A stretch of 64,000 nt of DNA, taken from the NCBI GenBank assembly GCA_023395555.1, contig JAEWYQ010000054.1, positions 1 to 64,000 on the forward strand, in the 5' to 3' direction. A program made the translations under genes and the position numbers. Shown in pieces: positions 25,080 to 34,285 of the stretch (positions are counted from its first letter, which is position 1; the number at the start of each line of letters is the position of its first letter). The stretch is from Bacillota bacterium (GTDB lineage: Bacteria > Bacillota > Clostridia > Lachnospirales > Lachnospiraceae). The notes beneath the pieces are model-generated. The model was not told where the DNA came from. It made no database searches and was given only the letters and a program-made list of their open reading frames with translations.

Positions 25080-25550
25080 ATGGAGCATGTTGTAGGATTG
25101 GGAGAAATTATTGTATCGGACAAAGAAAAGGATATCATCAAGACCTTTGCGCTGGCATCCTGTGTGGCGGTGACGGTCTACAGTCCGTCCAATAAAGTGG
25201 CGGGGATGATTCATATTGTGCTGCCGACCCCCTTTGACGACAGGGATTATGCAGAGAGGCCGGGATATTTTGCTATGTCCGGTATTCCCCTGCTGTTTCG
25301 GAAAATATGCAGCGACTACGGCTGCCGTAAGGAAGAGCTTCAAGTGCACATGTATGGCGGTGCGGATTCCATCTATCAGAAGGATATCTATGGGGTGGGA
25401 GAAAGAAATATTAATGCAGCCCGGCAGAAGCTGGCGGAGTTGGGAATTACCCCATGCCGGACACAGCTTCGGGGAACCGAGAGCAGAACCATCCGGATGG
25501 AAGTGGGAACGGGCAAGATTGAGGTGTTCTGCCACCCTATGATTTTATAG
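25080..25550 (+). CDS. cheD: Chemoreceptor glutamine deamidase CheD
   Basis: This 156-residue protein shows the CheD signature with catalytic Thr22, Cys28 (ALASCVAV) and His45 (GMIHIVLP). These equal the Thr21/Cys27/His44 triad of Thermotoga CheD shifted by one. The C-terminal NINAARQKLAELGI and GTESRTIRMEVGTGKIEV also match. CheD deamidates receptor glutamines and binds CheC. No other chemotaxis or flagellar gene lies in this window. ATG 25080 follows GGAGATTATT; an ATG 12 bp upstream is possible. Confidence 0.9.
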   Translation: MEHVVGLGEIIVSDKEKDIIKTFALASCVAVTVYSPSNKVAGMIHIVLPTPFDDRDYAERPGYFAMSGIPLLFRKICSDYGCRKEELQVHMYGGADSIYQKDIYGVGERNINAARQKLAELGITPCRTQLRGTESRTIRMEVGTGKIEVFCHPMIL

Positions 25551-25728
25551 GCTGCAAGGCAGGGACGCCAGCGTGAAAATGATTGAAAGAATGTCGTATT
25601 ATATAGTATAATGCTGACAAACCAACTCGGCAACCTTCCAGGGGCAGCCAGGATGAGATGCTTAAGAGGCAGATCAGCCCGGAGATGCTTCTGATGGGCA
25701 GGTATTAACCTCATTTGACATTTATCTG
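25551..25728. other. Intergenic leader of unknown content
   Basis: A promoter-like pair (TTGAAA near 25582, TATAAT near 25606, about 18 bp apart) stands ahead of about 100 bp of purine-rich sequence that does not match any RNA family I know. It precedes the lysine-riboswitch promoter. Confidence 0.3.
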
Positions 25729-25757
25729 TTGACAACGGAATCAGTAAGTGCTACTAT
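25729..25757 (+). promoter_or_regulatory. dapAB promoter
   Basis: TTGACA (25729-25734) and TACTAT (25752-25757) with a 17-bp spacer lie 30 bp ahead of the riboswitch. Confidence 0.65.
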
Positions 25758-25786
25758 GTGCTTACAAGTCAATTTATATTATTTAT

Positions 25787-25950
25787 GGTAGAGGTGCATT
25801 GTTTAGGAGTAGGCTGCCGGATATGTCAGGCATAGAAGAACGCAGTGAAAGGAAACAGTGCCGAAGTGATAATAACCTGAATTATTATTGCTGGGCATAG
25901 GGTGAAGAACTCTATGACTGTCATCAATCACTTGATGGAGCGCTGCCTGA
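25787..25950 (+). ncRNA. Lysine riboswitch (L-box)
   Basis: The order of conserved segments matches the L-box aptamer: GGTAGAGGTGC at the 5' side, TTTAGGAGTAG, GAAAGG..., GTGCCGAAG, TGCTGGG, and a 3' side GAGCGCTGCC whose CTGCC pairs with GGTAG to close P1. It lies between the promoter and a terminator before dapA. When lysine is high the RNA is expected to terminate; boundaries are approximate. Confidence 0.88.
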
Positions 25951-26049
25951 AGAATGTCAGAAACCGAAGATTCATAGGGGGAATTAGCCTTATGATTCTG
26001 CCGGGTTATTCTTTAGAGTTAAGTTAGGGCTTTTATCCATAGTGAACAG

Positions 26050-26092
26050 GCGCATACCATAATCACAGATGATTATTGTATGCGCTATTTTA
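26050..26092 (+). terminator. Riboswitch-associated terminator
   Basis: A 16-bp stem (26050-26065/26070-26085, one mismatch, loop CAGA) is followed by TATTTTAAT, 80 bp ahead of dapA. Confidence 0.8.
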
Positions 26093-26174
26093 ATGAACAT
26101 CGGGCGGGCGGATGCTGTTTGCCGTTGTTTGCACAGGTAGGCTTTGATAGAGTATAAAACAGGAGGAATGAAAA

Positions 26175-27062
26175 ATGGCTGTATTTAAAGGAGCAGGGGT
26201 AGCGATTATAACACCCTTTACGAAGACAAATGAGGTAGATTACGAAGCGCTGGGAGAATTGATTGAGTATCAGATTGCCGGGGGCACGGACAGTATCATC
26301 ATCTGCGGCACGACAGGCGAGGCGTCGACCTTAACCCATGAGGAGCATCTGGAATGTATTCGTTATACCGTAGAGAAAGTGGCAAAGCGGGTGCCTGTCA
26401 TTGCAGGAACCGGCTCCAACGCCACGGACACGGCGATCTATCTGTCCCAGGAGGCGGAGAACTATGGAGCGGATGCCCTGCTGCTGGTGACACCCTATTA
26501 TAACAAGGCGACCCAGAAGGGATTGATTGCCCATTTCACAGAGATCGCCAATTCCGTTAAGATACCCATTATCCTGTATAATGTACCGGGAAGAACCGGC
26601 TGCAATATCCTTCCCCAGACCGTAGCCACGCTGTTCCACAATGTGGAGAATATCGTGGGAATCAAGGAGGCCAGCGGGAATATTGTCCAGGTGGCCGAGA
26701 TGATGCAGCTGACCCAGGGAAAGCTGGAATTATACTCCGGCAATGATGACATGATTGTTCCGGTGCTCAGCCTGGGCGGCCTGGGCGTAATCTCCGTATT
26801 GTCCAATATCGCTCCCCGCCAGACCCATGATATGGTCATGAAATTCCTGGAAGGAGATACGGCAGGCAGCCGTGATTTGCAGCTTAAGCTTCTTCCCCTG
26901 ATCAATGCGCTGTTCTGCGAGGTGAATCCGATTCCGGTTAAGAAAGCGGTCAATCTGATGGGCTTTGAGGCGGGCGGCTTAAGGATGCCGCTGACGGAGA
27001 TGGAGCCTGCCAATGCAGAGCGTCTTTTAAAGGAGATGAAGGAGGCCGGGTTGTTATCATGA
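26175..27062 (+). CDS. dapA: 4-hydroxy-tetrahydrodipicolinate synthase
   Basis: This 295-residue class I aldolase has Schiff-base Lys164 in GIKEASGN, proton-relay Tyr135 in LYNVPGRT, and the pyruvate site GTTGEASTL near 44-52. It condenses pyruvate with aspartate semialdehyde, the first step to diaminopimelate, which feeds lysine, peptidoglycan and spore dipicolinate. AGGAGGAATG gives the start. It is controlled by the lysine riboswitch and overlaps dapB by 4 bp. Confidence 0.96.
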   Translation: MAVFKGAGVAIITPFTKTNEVDYEALGELIEYQIAGGTDSIIICGTTGEASTLTHEEHLECIRYTVEKVAKRVPVIAGTGSNATDTAIYLSQEAENYGADALLLVTPYYNKATQKGLIAHFTEIANSVKIPIILYNVPGRTGCNILPQTVATLFHNVENIVGIKEASGNIVQVAEMMQLTQGKLELYSGNDDMIVPVLSLGGLGVISVLSNIAPRQTHDMVMKFLEGDTAGSRDLQLKLLPLINALFCEVNPIPVKKAVNLMGFEAGGLRMPLTEMEPANAERLLKEMKEAGLLS

Positions 27063-27817
27063 CAAATATCATTTTACGGGGCTGCAACGGCAAGATGGGG
27101 CAGGTAATCACAGAAATTGTAGAGTCTGACGAGAATGCGGTAATTATGGCCGGTATTGATGTCTTCCAGGGCCGTAACAACAAATACCCGGTATACCAGA
27201 GCTTTGGCGCATGCAATGTCAAGGCGGATGTCATTATTGATTTTTCAGCGCCGCGGAATGTGGAGGAGATGCTGGACTATGCGATTAGTCATAATATCGG
27301 AATTGTGCTATGTACCACGGGATTGGATAAAGAGCAGCTGGAAGCGGTGGAGGAGGCGTCTAAGAAGATACCCGTATTGCGTTCGGCTAATATGTCCATG
27401 GGAATCAACCTGATTTCCAGGCTGGTGCAGGAGGCGGCCGTGATTCTCTCCGATGCCGGGTTTGATATCGAGATTGTAGAGAAGCACCATAATAAAAAGG
27501 TGGATGCACCTTCGGGTACGGCTCTTGCCCTGGCTGATGCTATTAACGAAGTGTTGAACAATGAACTGGAATATCAGTATGACCGCACCAGGGAGCGGGT
27601 TCCCAGGGGCCGGAAGGAGATTGGGATCTCAGCGGTGCGCGGCGGAACCATCGTTGGTGAGCATGAGGTTATCTTCGCCGGAACGGATGAAGTGATTGAA
27701 ATAAAACATATGGCTTATTCCAAAGCGATTTTTGCCAGGGGGGCGGTCCAGGCAGCTAAATATTTGCCCGGAAATCCCGCCGGAATGTACAAAATGAGCG
27801 ATATAATGAAAGCGTAG
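27059..27817 (+). CDS. dapB: 4-hydroxy-tetrahydrodipicolinate reductase
   Basis: This 252-residue NAD(P)H reductase begins with the Rossmann motif GCNGKMGQ and carries the family signature [16 protein letters not shown] with catalytic His and Lys. It follows dapA in the DAP pathway and is translationally coupled to it (ATGA overlap). Its last codons (DIMKA, stop) are part of the first unit of an 88-bp tandem repeat, so the 3' end coincides with a repeat boundary. Confidence 0.95.
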   Translation: MTNIILRGCNGKMGQVITEIVESDENAVIMAGIDVFQGRNNKYPVYQSFGACNVKADVIIDFSAPRNVEEMLDYAISHNIGIVLCTTGLDKEQLEAVEEASKKIPVLRSANMSMGINLISRLVQEAAVILSDAGFDIEIVEKHHNKKVDAPSGTALALADAINEVLNNELEYQYDRTRERVPRGRKEIGISAVRGGTIVGEHEVIFAGTDEVIEIKHMAYSKAIFARGAVQAAKYLPGNPAGMYKMSDIMKA

Positions 27818-28000
27818 TGAGCATGATGTGAGCTTGCTTGCGATCATGCGATCGAAGCCAGGAATCGTGAGCATGGTTTATGTTCATGATATAATGAAAG
27901 CGTAGCGAACATGATGCGAGCTTGCTCGTAATCATGTGAACGGAGCCGGAGATCATGAACACGTTTTATGTTCATGATATAATGAAGGCGGAATAATGAA
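27801..28000. repeat. 88-bp tandem repeat at the end of dapB
   Basis: The motif ATATAATGAA starts at 27801, 27889 and 27977, an exact 88-bp period. There are two full units and a partial third. Each unit carries inverted parts around AGCTTGCT (for example GCATGATG...CATCATGC-like arms) and ends with TTTATGTTCATG. The units have diverged by point changes. The first unit starts inside the dapB coding sequence. No open frame runs through the array. Confidence 0.8.
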
Positions 28001-28031
28001 ATGCAGGCTTGCCTGCAATGTTCGATTGATG

Positions 28032-28076
28032 AAAGGCTTTTGATTACAGAAACGTCTCTGTGATCAAGGGCCTTTT
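28032..28076 (+). terminator. Terminator of the dapAB operon
   Basis: A long stem of about 19 bp (28032-28050/28057-28075, including wobble pairs) is followed by a short T/A tail. Confidence 0.75.
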
Positions 28077-28182
28077 ATATAATTAAAAAGTTTCAATTAT
28101 CATAAGTTTTGGTAATAAGTATAATATCCTCCCGGATATCCCTATGCTACAATGAAAAAAAATCGGGATGTGATAAAATCAA

Positions 28183-29505
28183 ATGAAGTCGGAATTATTT
28201 CCAGGGGACAAGCTTCGCAAATTAATCATTCCCCTCATCATGGATCAGCTATTGATGGTGCTGGTGGGGATGGCGGGCACAGTGATGGTCGCGTCCGTAG
28301 GAGAAACAGCTGTTTCCGGTGTATCGCTGGTAGATACGCTGAATACCCTTGTTATCACCTTACTTACAGGTCTCTCAACGGGAGGGGCTGTTTTATGCGC
28401 CCATTATATGGGCAGCAACAATAAGGACGAGGCTGCCAACGTATTGAAGCACATGCTGATCATAGGCTTAGGCGTCTCAGTCTGCTTCATGGGCGTGTTT
28501 TCCCTGGGAGGCAGGGGGCTGCTGGGCATTATATTCGGCCAGGTGGAGGAAACTGTTCTTGATAACGCGTCTGTTTATTTTAAGATTGTCACCTTATCCT
28601 TTCCCTTTCTGGGTATTTACACAGGCTGCACGGCCGTGCTCAGAGGAACCGGCAACTCCAGGCTTCCCATGATCGTGTCAGCCATCATGAATGGGATCAA
28701 TATTGCGGGAAATGCCATACTGCTTTATGGACTAGGTCTGGGCGTAGAGGGAGTTGCCATACCGGCGCTGGTGTCCAGAATAGCCGCTGCCGTTATTATG
28801 CTGGCAATCCTTTGCAGGCCGGGACTGGAGGTACAGATTAATAACATAAAAGTCCGTTGGAACAAGGACATCATTACCAGAATTCTTCGGGTGGGGATTC
28901 CCGGCAGTCTGGAAATGAGCATCTTCCAAATTGGTAAAATATTAGTGCTGGGGCTGATTGCCCGGCTGGGAACCACTGCAATTACGGCCAATGCCATCGG
29001 CAACACCCTCAATAGCTTTCAGGCCTTGCCGGAGGACGCCATTGGCCTGGCTTTGATCACGGTAGTCGGGGCCTGCCTGGGGGCAGGGGAGAAGGAGCAG
29101 GCGGTGCAGTATACTCGGAAGCTCTTGAAAATGGCCTATGTCAGTATGTGGGTCATCAATATTCTTGTATTTGCCGGAGCGCCAGTGATTGCCCGGTTTT
29201 TTGCATTGTCGGCGGAAACAGCGGGTGCAGCCATTCATATCATACGCTTTAACTGCCTGTTTGCCATAACAATTTGGCCTCTGGCCTTTGCCCTGCCCAA
29301 TGCTCTGAAGGGAGCCTATGATGTGAAATATCCCTTGCTGGTATCCTTGTTCTCCATGTGGGTATTCCGGGTAGGCCTAAGCTATCTGGCAGTTACTTTT
29401 TTCGATGCCAGTATTTATATGCTGTATGTATGCTTTGCGCTGGATTGGATCTTCCGTGCAATCATGTTTGGAGGAAGATTTCTCAGCAAGAAGTGGCTTT
29501 GTTAA
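28183..29505 (+). CDS. MATE family efflux transporter
   Basis: This 440-residue protein has twelve predicted spans in two homologous halves. MATE features include IPLIMDQLLMVLVGMAGTVMVA at the start of the first half and RVGIPGSLEMSIFQIGK at the start of the second. It belongs to the bacterial NorM/DinF-like group that exports cationic drugs or metabolites by Na+ or H+ antiport; the substrate is unknown. The ribosome site before ATG 28183 is weak (GGGATGTGA). It precedes the glycan locus by 29 bp but may be independent of it. Confidence 0.9.
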   Translation: MKSELFPGDKLRKLIIPLIMDQLLMVLVGMAGTVMVASVGETAVSGVSLVDTLNTLVITLLTGLSTGGAVLCAHYMGSNNKDEAANVLKHMLIIGLGVSVCFMGVFSLGGRGLLGIIFGQVEETVLDNASVYFKIVTLSFPFLGIYTGCTAVLRGTGNSRLPMIVSAIMNGINIAGNAILLYGLGLGVEGVAIPALVSRIAAAVIMLAILCRPGLEVQINNIKVRWNKDIITRILRVGIPGSLEMSIFQIGKILVLGLIARLGTTAITANAIGNTLNSFQALPEDAIGLALITVVGACLGAGEKEQAVQYTRKLLKMAYVSMWVINILVFAGAPVIARFFALSAETAGAAIHIIRFNCLFAITIWPLAFALPNALKGAYDVKYPLLVSLFSMWVFRVGLSYLAVTFFDASIYMLYVCFALDWIFRAIMFGGRFLSKKWLC

Positions 29506-29534
29506 AACGCAATCAAAGGAAGGAGAAATAGAAA

Positions 29535-32264
29535 ATGACGGATAAGAAAGTAAGGCTGATTCAATGTACCGGCAATAAGAGGATCGCACTGGGGGTCCAA
29601 TATGTGAGGGATGGCCTGCTTGCGGCAGGCTATGAAGTAGTGGAAGAGAGCGCGGATGCCGCGGAGAATATGAATTTCCTTCAGGACCGCTCCTTTCCCG
29701 GCCCCACCGTATGTATTGGCGACAGAACCCGGAGCGCGCTGTTTCGGACACTGGAAGAGAAGGAACTGCTGCTTTACCATACAAAGGAACCGGAACAGGA
29801 AGGGTTTTACCTTACGATGATACCGGGAATCCGCCTGCTTGCCGTGATCGGCGGAAGCGATACCGGCGCTCTGTACGGGGCGTTGGAGCTGTGCCGCATC
29901 ATAGAGGAGGAGGGACAGCTCCCCAGGGATCTGGCCTATGGGGATGCTCCGGTATACCGGCTCAGAGGCCCGGCCATCGGATTGCAGCTGACCAAAGTGG
30001 AACCGCCCAGATTAACCTACGAGTATCCCATCACCCCTGCCCGTTTCCCCTGGTTCTATGACAGGGCCATGTGGGGACAGTTTTTGGATCAGATGCTTTG
30101 GGAACGCTGTAATGTGATCTACCTGTGGACGGGACTTCCTTTCTCCTCCCTGGTGAAGCTGGAGGATTACCCGGAGGCTTTGGAAGTAACCGAAGAAGAG
30201 TATCAATTAAACCGGGAAATGTTCACCTGGCTGACCAACGAGTGTGACCGCAGGGGCATCTGGCTGGTGCTGAAATTCTACAGCATCCATATTCCTCTTC
30301 CCCTGGCCCAGAAGCATGGAATTGAGCTGCTGCAGAGCAAAATAACTCCGCTCAATACGGACTATACCTATCAATCCATTGTGGAATTCATCAAAGGCTA
30401 CCCAAATATCGGGCTTATGGTATGCCTCGGTGAGGCGCTGCGGGGTGCCCGGAATAAAACGGACTGGTTCCTGAAAACAATCATTCCCGCGGTAAAGGAA
30501 GGTGTGAAGCAGGCTGGTCTGGAAACGGAGCCCCCTCTTATTCTGCGGGGACATGACTGTGATCCCAATGCCATCCTGAAGGAAGCGGTTCACATGTATG
30601 GGAATTTGTATACCATGTGGAAATATAACGGGGAAAGCCTAACCACTTATCTTCCCGCCGGTAAATGGCAGGAGATCCATAAGAATCTCTCCTCCCACGG
30701 GCAGACCCATATCATGAATGTGCATGTGCTGGCAAACCTGGAGCCCTTCCGTTTTGCGGCTCCCTCCTTTATTCAAAAATGTCTCCAGGCAGGACAGAAC
30801 AGGATGGGAACCAATGGGCTTCACCTCTATCCGTTGTTCTTCTGGGACTGGCCCTATTCCGCTGACAAAGCAGAGCCCAGACTGCTGCAAATGGAGCGGG
30901 ACTGGATGTGGTATGCTTCCTGGTTCCGGTATGCCTGGAATCCCGACAGGGAGCCGGGGACGGAGAAGCTGTACTGGCAGAAGGTGCTCAGCCGGCGTTT
31001 TGAATGTACGGCGGAAACCGCAGGCAGTATTTTGGATGCCTTAAGCTTTGCCGGGGAATGTGCGCCCCGTATTTTACGGCGGGTGGGAATCACGGAAGGA
31101 AACCGTCAGACCATGAGCCTGGGAATGACCATGAGCCAGTTCACCAATGTGAAGAGATACCGGCCCAATTATGAGCTATGGCATTCCGTATCCACCCCGG
31201 GGGAGCAGCCGGATGATTATGTGGTCAGGGAGCTGGCGGGAGAAGCCCATTACGGCGAGACTCCCTGTGATATGATGGAGGATGCGGCCTGCTATGCCCG
31301 GAAGGCATTGGCTTCCATAAGGGATTGCATCGGAAAGGTATCGGAGAATGCAAGGGAATTGGAATACTATCTGACCGACATAGAAGCGATTCATGATATG
31401 GTCATGAGCTATGTGAAGAAGCTGGAGGCAGCCCATAAGGTATTGCAATATAAATATACCATGGGCGAAGACCTGAGAGGTGACCTGACCCTGCTGGAGG
31501 AAGCCATCGCACCCTGGGAGGAAAGCCTGGAATGGTACCGCAAATTAGCGGCATTAACAGACAGGACTTACTTATATGCCAACAGCATGCAGACTCCCCA
31601 GCGCAAGATTCCCTTCCCGGACGGCTCCGCCTTCGGTCACTGGGTTCAGTGCCTGCCCAAATACGAGGAAGAATTCCTTCACTTCAAGGAGCACTTGGCA
31701 CAGATGCGGGCGGGGCAGTTCCCCGGCGGCGAGCAGGACACGGAAGAAGCAGGGAGCCTGCCCCAGGCAGAGTTCCGGCTGCTGAGTGAGAACTGCCGCT
31801 TATATACCATAGAAAAAGGGCAGCAGGTATTTACGGACATGCCTTCCCGGATTATGACCTTTGCATCGGAGCTGAAAGGCTTAACCGGCATCAGCTTCGG
31901 ACTTGGCGAGGCGATTACGGAGGGTGTGACCGTACGTATTGATTTGCATCAGGATGCTCAGATCCTCCTGGCCTATATGAATGCAAAAGGAGTGGAATGG
32001 CTGCAGGTGCCCGATTTAGAGACAAATACTCATGCGGACGACAGGGGAGGACTGGCGGTGGTCTTTGGAAATGCGATGCAGGCAGAGGGGTGCCCGGATA
32101 TGAATATCCATGTATTCCAATATGAAAAGGGCGTGCATGAAATCTACATGGGTACCGGAGGCTATACGATTGTAGGCATCGTACCCGCAGGAGTGCTCAT
32201 ACAGGGCCGGAATGCAGGACTTTCAGGAGAAACCCTGGATAAATTGGACTGGTTATACGAATAG
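29535..32264 (+). CDS. Large putative glycoside hydrolase (GH67/GH115-like architecture, unclassified)
   Basis: This 909-residue protein has no signal peptide, so it is probably cytoplasmic. The N-terminal domain (about 1-135) has the GSDTGALYGALELCRII pattern shared by accessory domains of GH67, GH115 and GH20 enzymes. A TIM-barrel-like domain follows (about 175-500: LDQMLWERCNVIYLWTGLPF, the strand IGLMVCLGEAL with Glu300, then LILRGHDCDP). The remaining helical and beta C-terminal regions are unassigned. I recall similar proteins annotated as alpha-galacturonidase-like or hypothetical in glycan loci. Catalytic residues are a guess. It starts behind GGAAGGAGAAA. Confidence 0.6.
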   Translation: MTDKKVRLIQCTGNKRIALGVQYVRDGLLAAGYEVVEESADAAENMNFLQDRSFPGPTVCIGDRTRSALFRTLEEKELLLYHTKEPEQEGFYLTMIPGIRLLAVIGGSDTGALYGALELCRIIEEEGQLPRDLAYGDAPVYRLRGPAIGLQLTKVEPPRLTYEYPITPARFPWFYDRAMWGQFLDQMLWERCNVIYLWTGLPFSSLVKLEDYPEALEVTEEEYQLNREMFTWLTNECDRRGIWLVLKFYSIHIPLPLAQKHGIELLQSKITPLNTDYTYQSIVEFIKGYPNIGLMVCLGEALRGARNKTDWFLKTIIPAVKEGVKQAGLETEPPLILRGHDCDPNAILKEAVHMYGNLYTMWKYNGESLTTYLPAGKWQEIHKNLSSHGQTHIMNVHVLANLEPFRFAAPSFIQKCLQAGQNRMGTNGLHLYPLFFWDWPYSADKAEPRLLQMERDWMWYASWFRYAWNPDREPGTEKLYWQKVLSRRFECTAETAGSILDALSFAGECAPRILRRVGITEGNRQTMSLGMTMSQFTNVKRYRPNYELWHSVSTPGEQPDDYVVRELAGEAHYGETPCDMMEDAACYARKALASIRDCIGKVSENARELEYYLTDIEAIHDMVMSYVKKLEAAHKVLQYKYTMGEDLRGDLTLLEEAIAPWEESLEWYRKLAALTDRTYLYANSMQTPQRKIPFPDGSAFGHWVQCLPKYEEEFLHFKEHLAQMRAGQFPGGEQDTEEAGSLPQAEFRLLSENCRLYTIEKGQQVFTDMPSRIMTFASELKGLTGISFGLGEAITEGVTVRIDLHQDAQILLAYMNAKGVEWLQVPDLETNTHADDRGGLAVVFGNAMQAEGCPDMNIHVFQYEKGVHEIYMGTGGYTIVGIVPAGVLIQGRNAGLSGETLDKLDWLYE

Positions 32265-32492
32265 GTTTAAAATGCCAAAAGGAAGAGATCGATATACAAG
32301 CGCGCTTGAGTCTGGTATTTCCGGTTGCACCTTCGCAGAACAAGAACAAGCACGTTTCTTCACAGAACGAGCATATCACTTTGCAGGCGGATAAAATACC
32401 GGTATTTCATATCTGGGCTTCACCCCGGAGGTAGCGGATGCCATAGGAGAGGAAATCATAGATCACGGATTTTACTGTGGCACAACGTATAC
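32265..32492. other. Intergenic sequence with possible coding remnant
   Basis: A short plus-strand frame at about 32391-32530 reads TGISYLGFTPEVADAIGEEI and onward (start missing), which looks like eroded coding DNA rather than spacer. I could not assign a family. The region separates two genes that converge. Confidence 0.3.
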
Positions 32493-33992
32493 CTATATAG
32501 TACTAACCTTTTTATCCCTTCTATAATTGACTGGTGAAGTATCGAAGTACCGCTTAAAGGAACGGTTAAAATAAGTCTGGCTGGAGAAGCCGATTTTATC
32601 AGCGATATCCTTGATTTTCATATCTGTCTCTTCCAACAGCTTGGCGGCATATTTAAGCCGGGCCTCCGTAAGGTAATCATTAAAATAATAGCCTGTCTGC
32701 AGATGAAACACCGTTCCCAGATAGGAAGGCGTTACATTTAATTTAGCCGCCAGGGTTTTTAACGAAATATCCTTGTCGGAGAATTCATGAACCACCTTAA
32801 TCACCGCATCCACACAGGGATACATGGATTGCTGCACTTTGAACATCAAATGGTCGCTGTCCTTCAGGAAGCTGAGAGTATATTCCATGAACTCCGGAAG
32901 GCTGCTGTCCCGGTGGGGCATTTGCTGCAGTTTGTCCGTGAGCTCCTTATATTTATCCTCCAGCTCATACTCCTTTTTGCACAGGATTCCAATCCGTTTG
33001 GACAGGATGTGTACCATGCATAAAAAAGGGCTATAATGCCGGAATAATCCGCTCAGGGCATTCGTATCCCTGCCCTGGGAGTGCTCATATACATTCAGCG
33101 CCGCCGCAGCCTGTTCGGGAAGACCTGCCAGGGTCGCATAGGATATGGAGGTGAGGGAGGTGTATTCCAGAAATGCAAAGGAATCTGCCTGGGCATAGCT
33201 TTGATATACGGAGGAATACAGATCCACCGTCGATCCGGAGGTGATAAAGATCTGTAAACCGGAAGCGGATACGGCGCGGGAGATCCGGTCAAGAAAATCG
33301 GAAATATTCTCTTCATTATCACCGGCAGGTGATAGGACACCTACTAAACGTATGGGAGTCTCAAAGAAAAAATTGCCGGTATAATGTCCCGGAAGATGGC
33401 GCAATAAAAGGTCAAAAAAACGGGACATCCATTCCTCCCTGGATTTTGGGCAGGAAAAAATGACTACGGTAAAATTCGGTGCGGACAGGTTGATACCCAG
33501 GAGATCGGCTTTAGTGGCCAGCTCATTGGTGGAGAGCAGGTTTTTCAGCCATTGCTCCGTGAAGGAATTGCGGAAGGTCAGCATGGCCCGTCCATATGTA
33601 TAATTCAATTGATCCCGTTCCTGGATATGGCTTATGGTCTGACTGATGGAATTGGCCAGCTCATCCGGGTCCAGGGGCTTCAGCAGATAATTTTCGGCGC
33701 CGTAGCGCAGGGCTGTCCTGACATATTCAAAATTATCAAAGGCACTGAGTACAATAACAAAGATGGAGGGCTTGCGGTCCTTGATCTGTTGGATCATCTG
33801 CAGCCCGTTCATCACAGGCATGGATACATCCGTTATGACAATATGAACCGGATTGGATAAAATGTAATCTAGTGCCTGAACCGGATCGGTGGTAGCCAGG
33901 CATATCTCTGTATGGAAGCCGGCCCAGTCGATGGCTTTATTGATTCCCTCGACAATGTACGGCTCATCATCTACAATAACGGCTTGATACAT
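32493..33992 (-). CDS. YesN-type response regulator (receiver + AraC HTH)
   Basis: This 499-residue regulator has an N-terminal receiver domain with phospho-acceptor Asp55 (VITDVSMP) and Lys near 104 (LLKPLDP). A long middle region of about 270 residues has no known motif. The C-terminal AraC-type double HTH contains SLKTLAAKLNVTPSYLGTVF and IKDIADKIGFSSQTYFNRSF. It pairs with the YesM-like kinase at 36235, both on the reverse strand, and should control the sugar ABC importer and glycosidases. AGGAGGG precedes ATG 33992. Confidence 0.9.
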   Translation of the reverse strand: MYQAVIVDDEPYIVEGINKAIDWAGFHTEICLATTDPVQALDYILSNPVHIVITDVSMPVMNGLQMIQQIKDRKPSIFVIVLSAFDNFEYVRTALRYGAENYLLKPLDPDELANSISQTISHIQERDQLNYTYGRAMLTFRNSFTEQWLKNLLSTNELATKADLLGINLSAPNFTVVIFSCPKSREEWMSRFFDLLLRHLPGHYTGNFFFETPIRLVGVLSPAGDNEENISDFLDRISRAVSASGLQIFITSGSTVDLYSSVYQSYAQADSFAFLEYTSLTSISYATLAGLPEQAAAALNVYEHSQGRDTNALSGLFRHYSPFLCMVHILSKRIGILCKKEYELEDKYKELTDKLQQMPHRDSSLPEFMEYTLSFLKDSDHLMFKVQQSMYPCVDAVIKVVHEFSDKDISLKTLAAKLNVTPSYLGTVFHLQTGYYFNDYLTEARLKYAAKLLEETDMKIKDIADKIGFSSQTYFNRSFKRYFDTSPVNYRRDKKVSTI

Positions 33993-34285
33993 AATTAACC
34001 CTCCTGCAGGCAGACTCTTTATTCAATACTATAATGCCGGGGGAGGATATGTCAAGTAAATGCCTGGCAATTATACCTGCTGCAGAAAAGTAGTTAAATA
34101 AAGTATAACTTTTTAGAAAAAATTCAATATAAAAATTTGGATAAATAGACTTAAATCATAATATAGAGCAAGTTTCTATGAATAATCTGCAAGACATCCT
34201 TCCTGCCGTTTGCTATCCTAAGGATGAAATACATGACCTGAGGACTTTATTTGTTCCGCTGTGTGCGGCAGAATAGGAGAAAGAG

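Noticed and set aside
27801..28000. CRISPR-like array
   Set aside because: The 88-bp units are directly adjacent copies without unique spacers, and no cas genes are present.
34178..34276. 32-codon frame before the oxidoreductase gene
   Set aside because: No ribosome binding site; probably chance in a promoter region.
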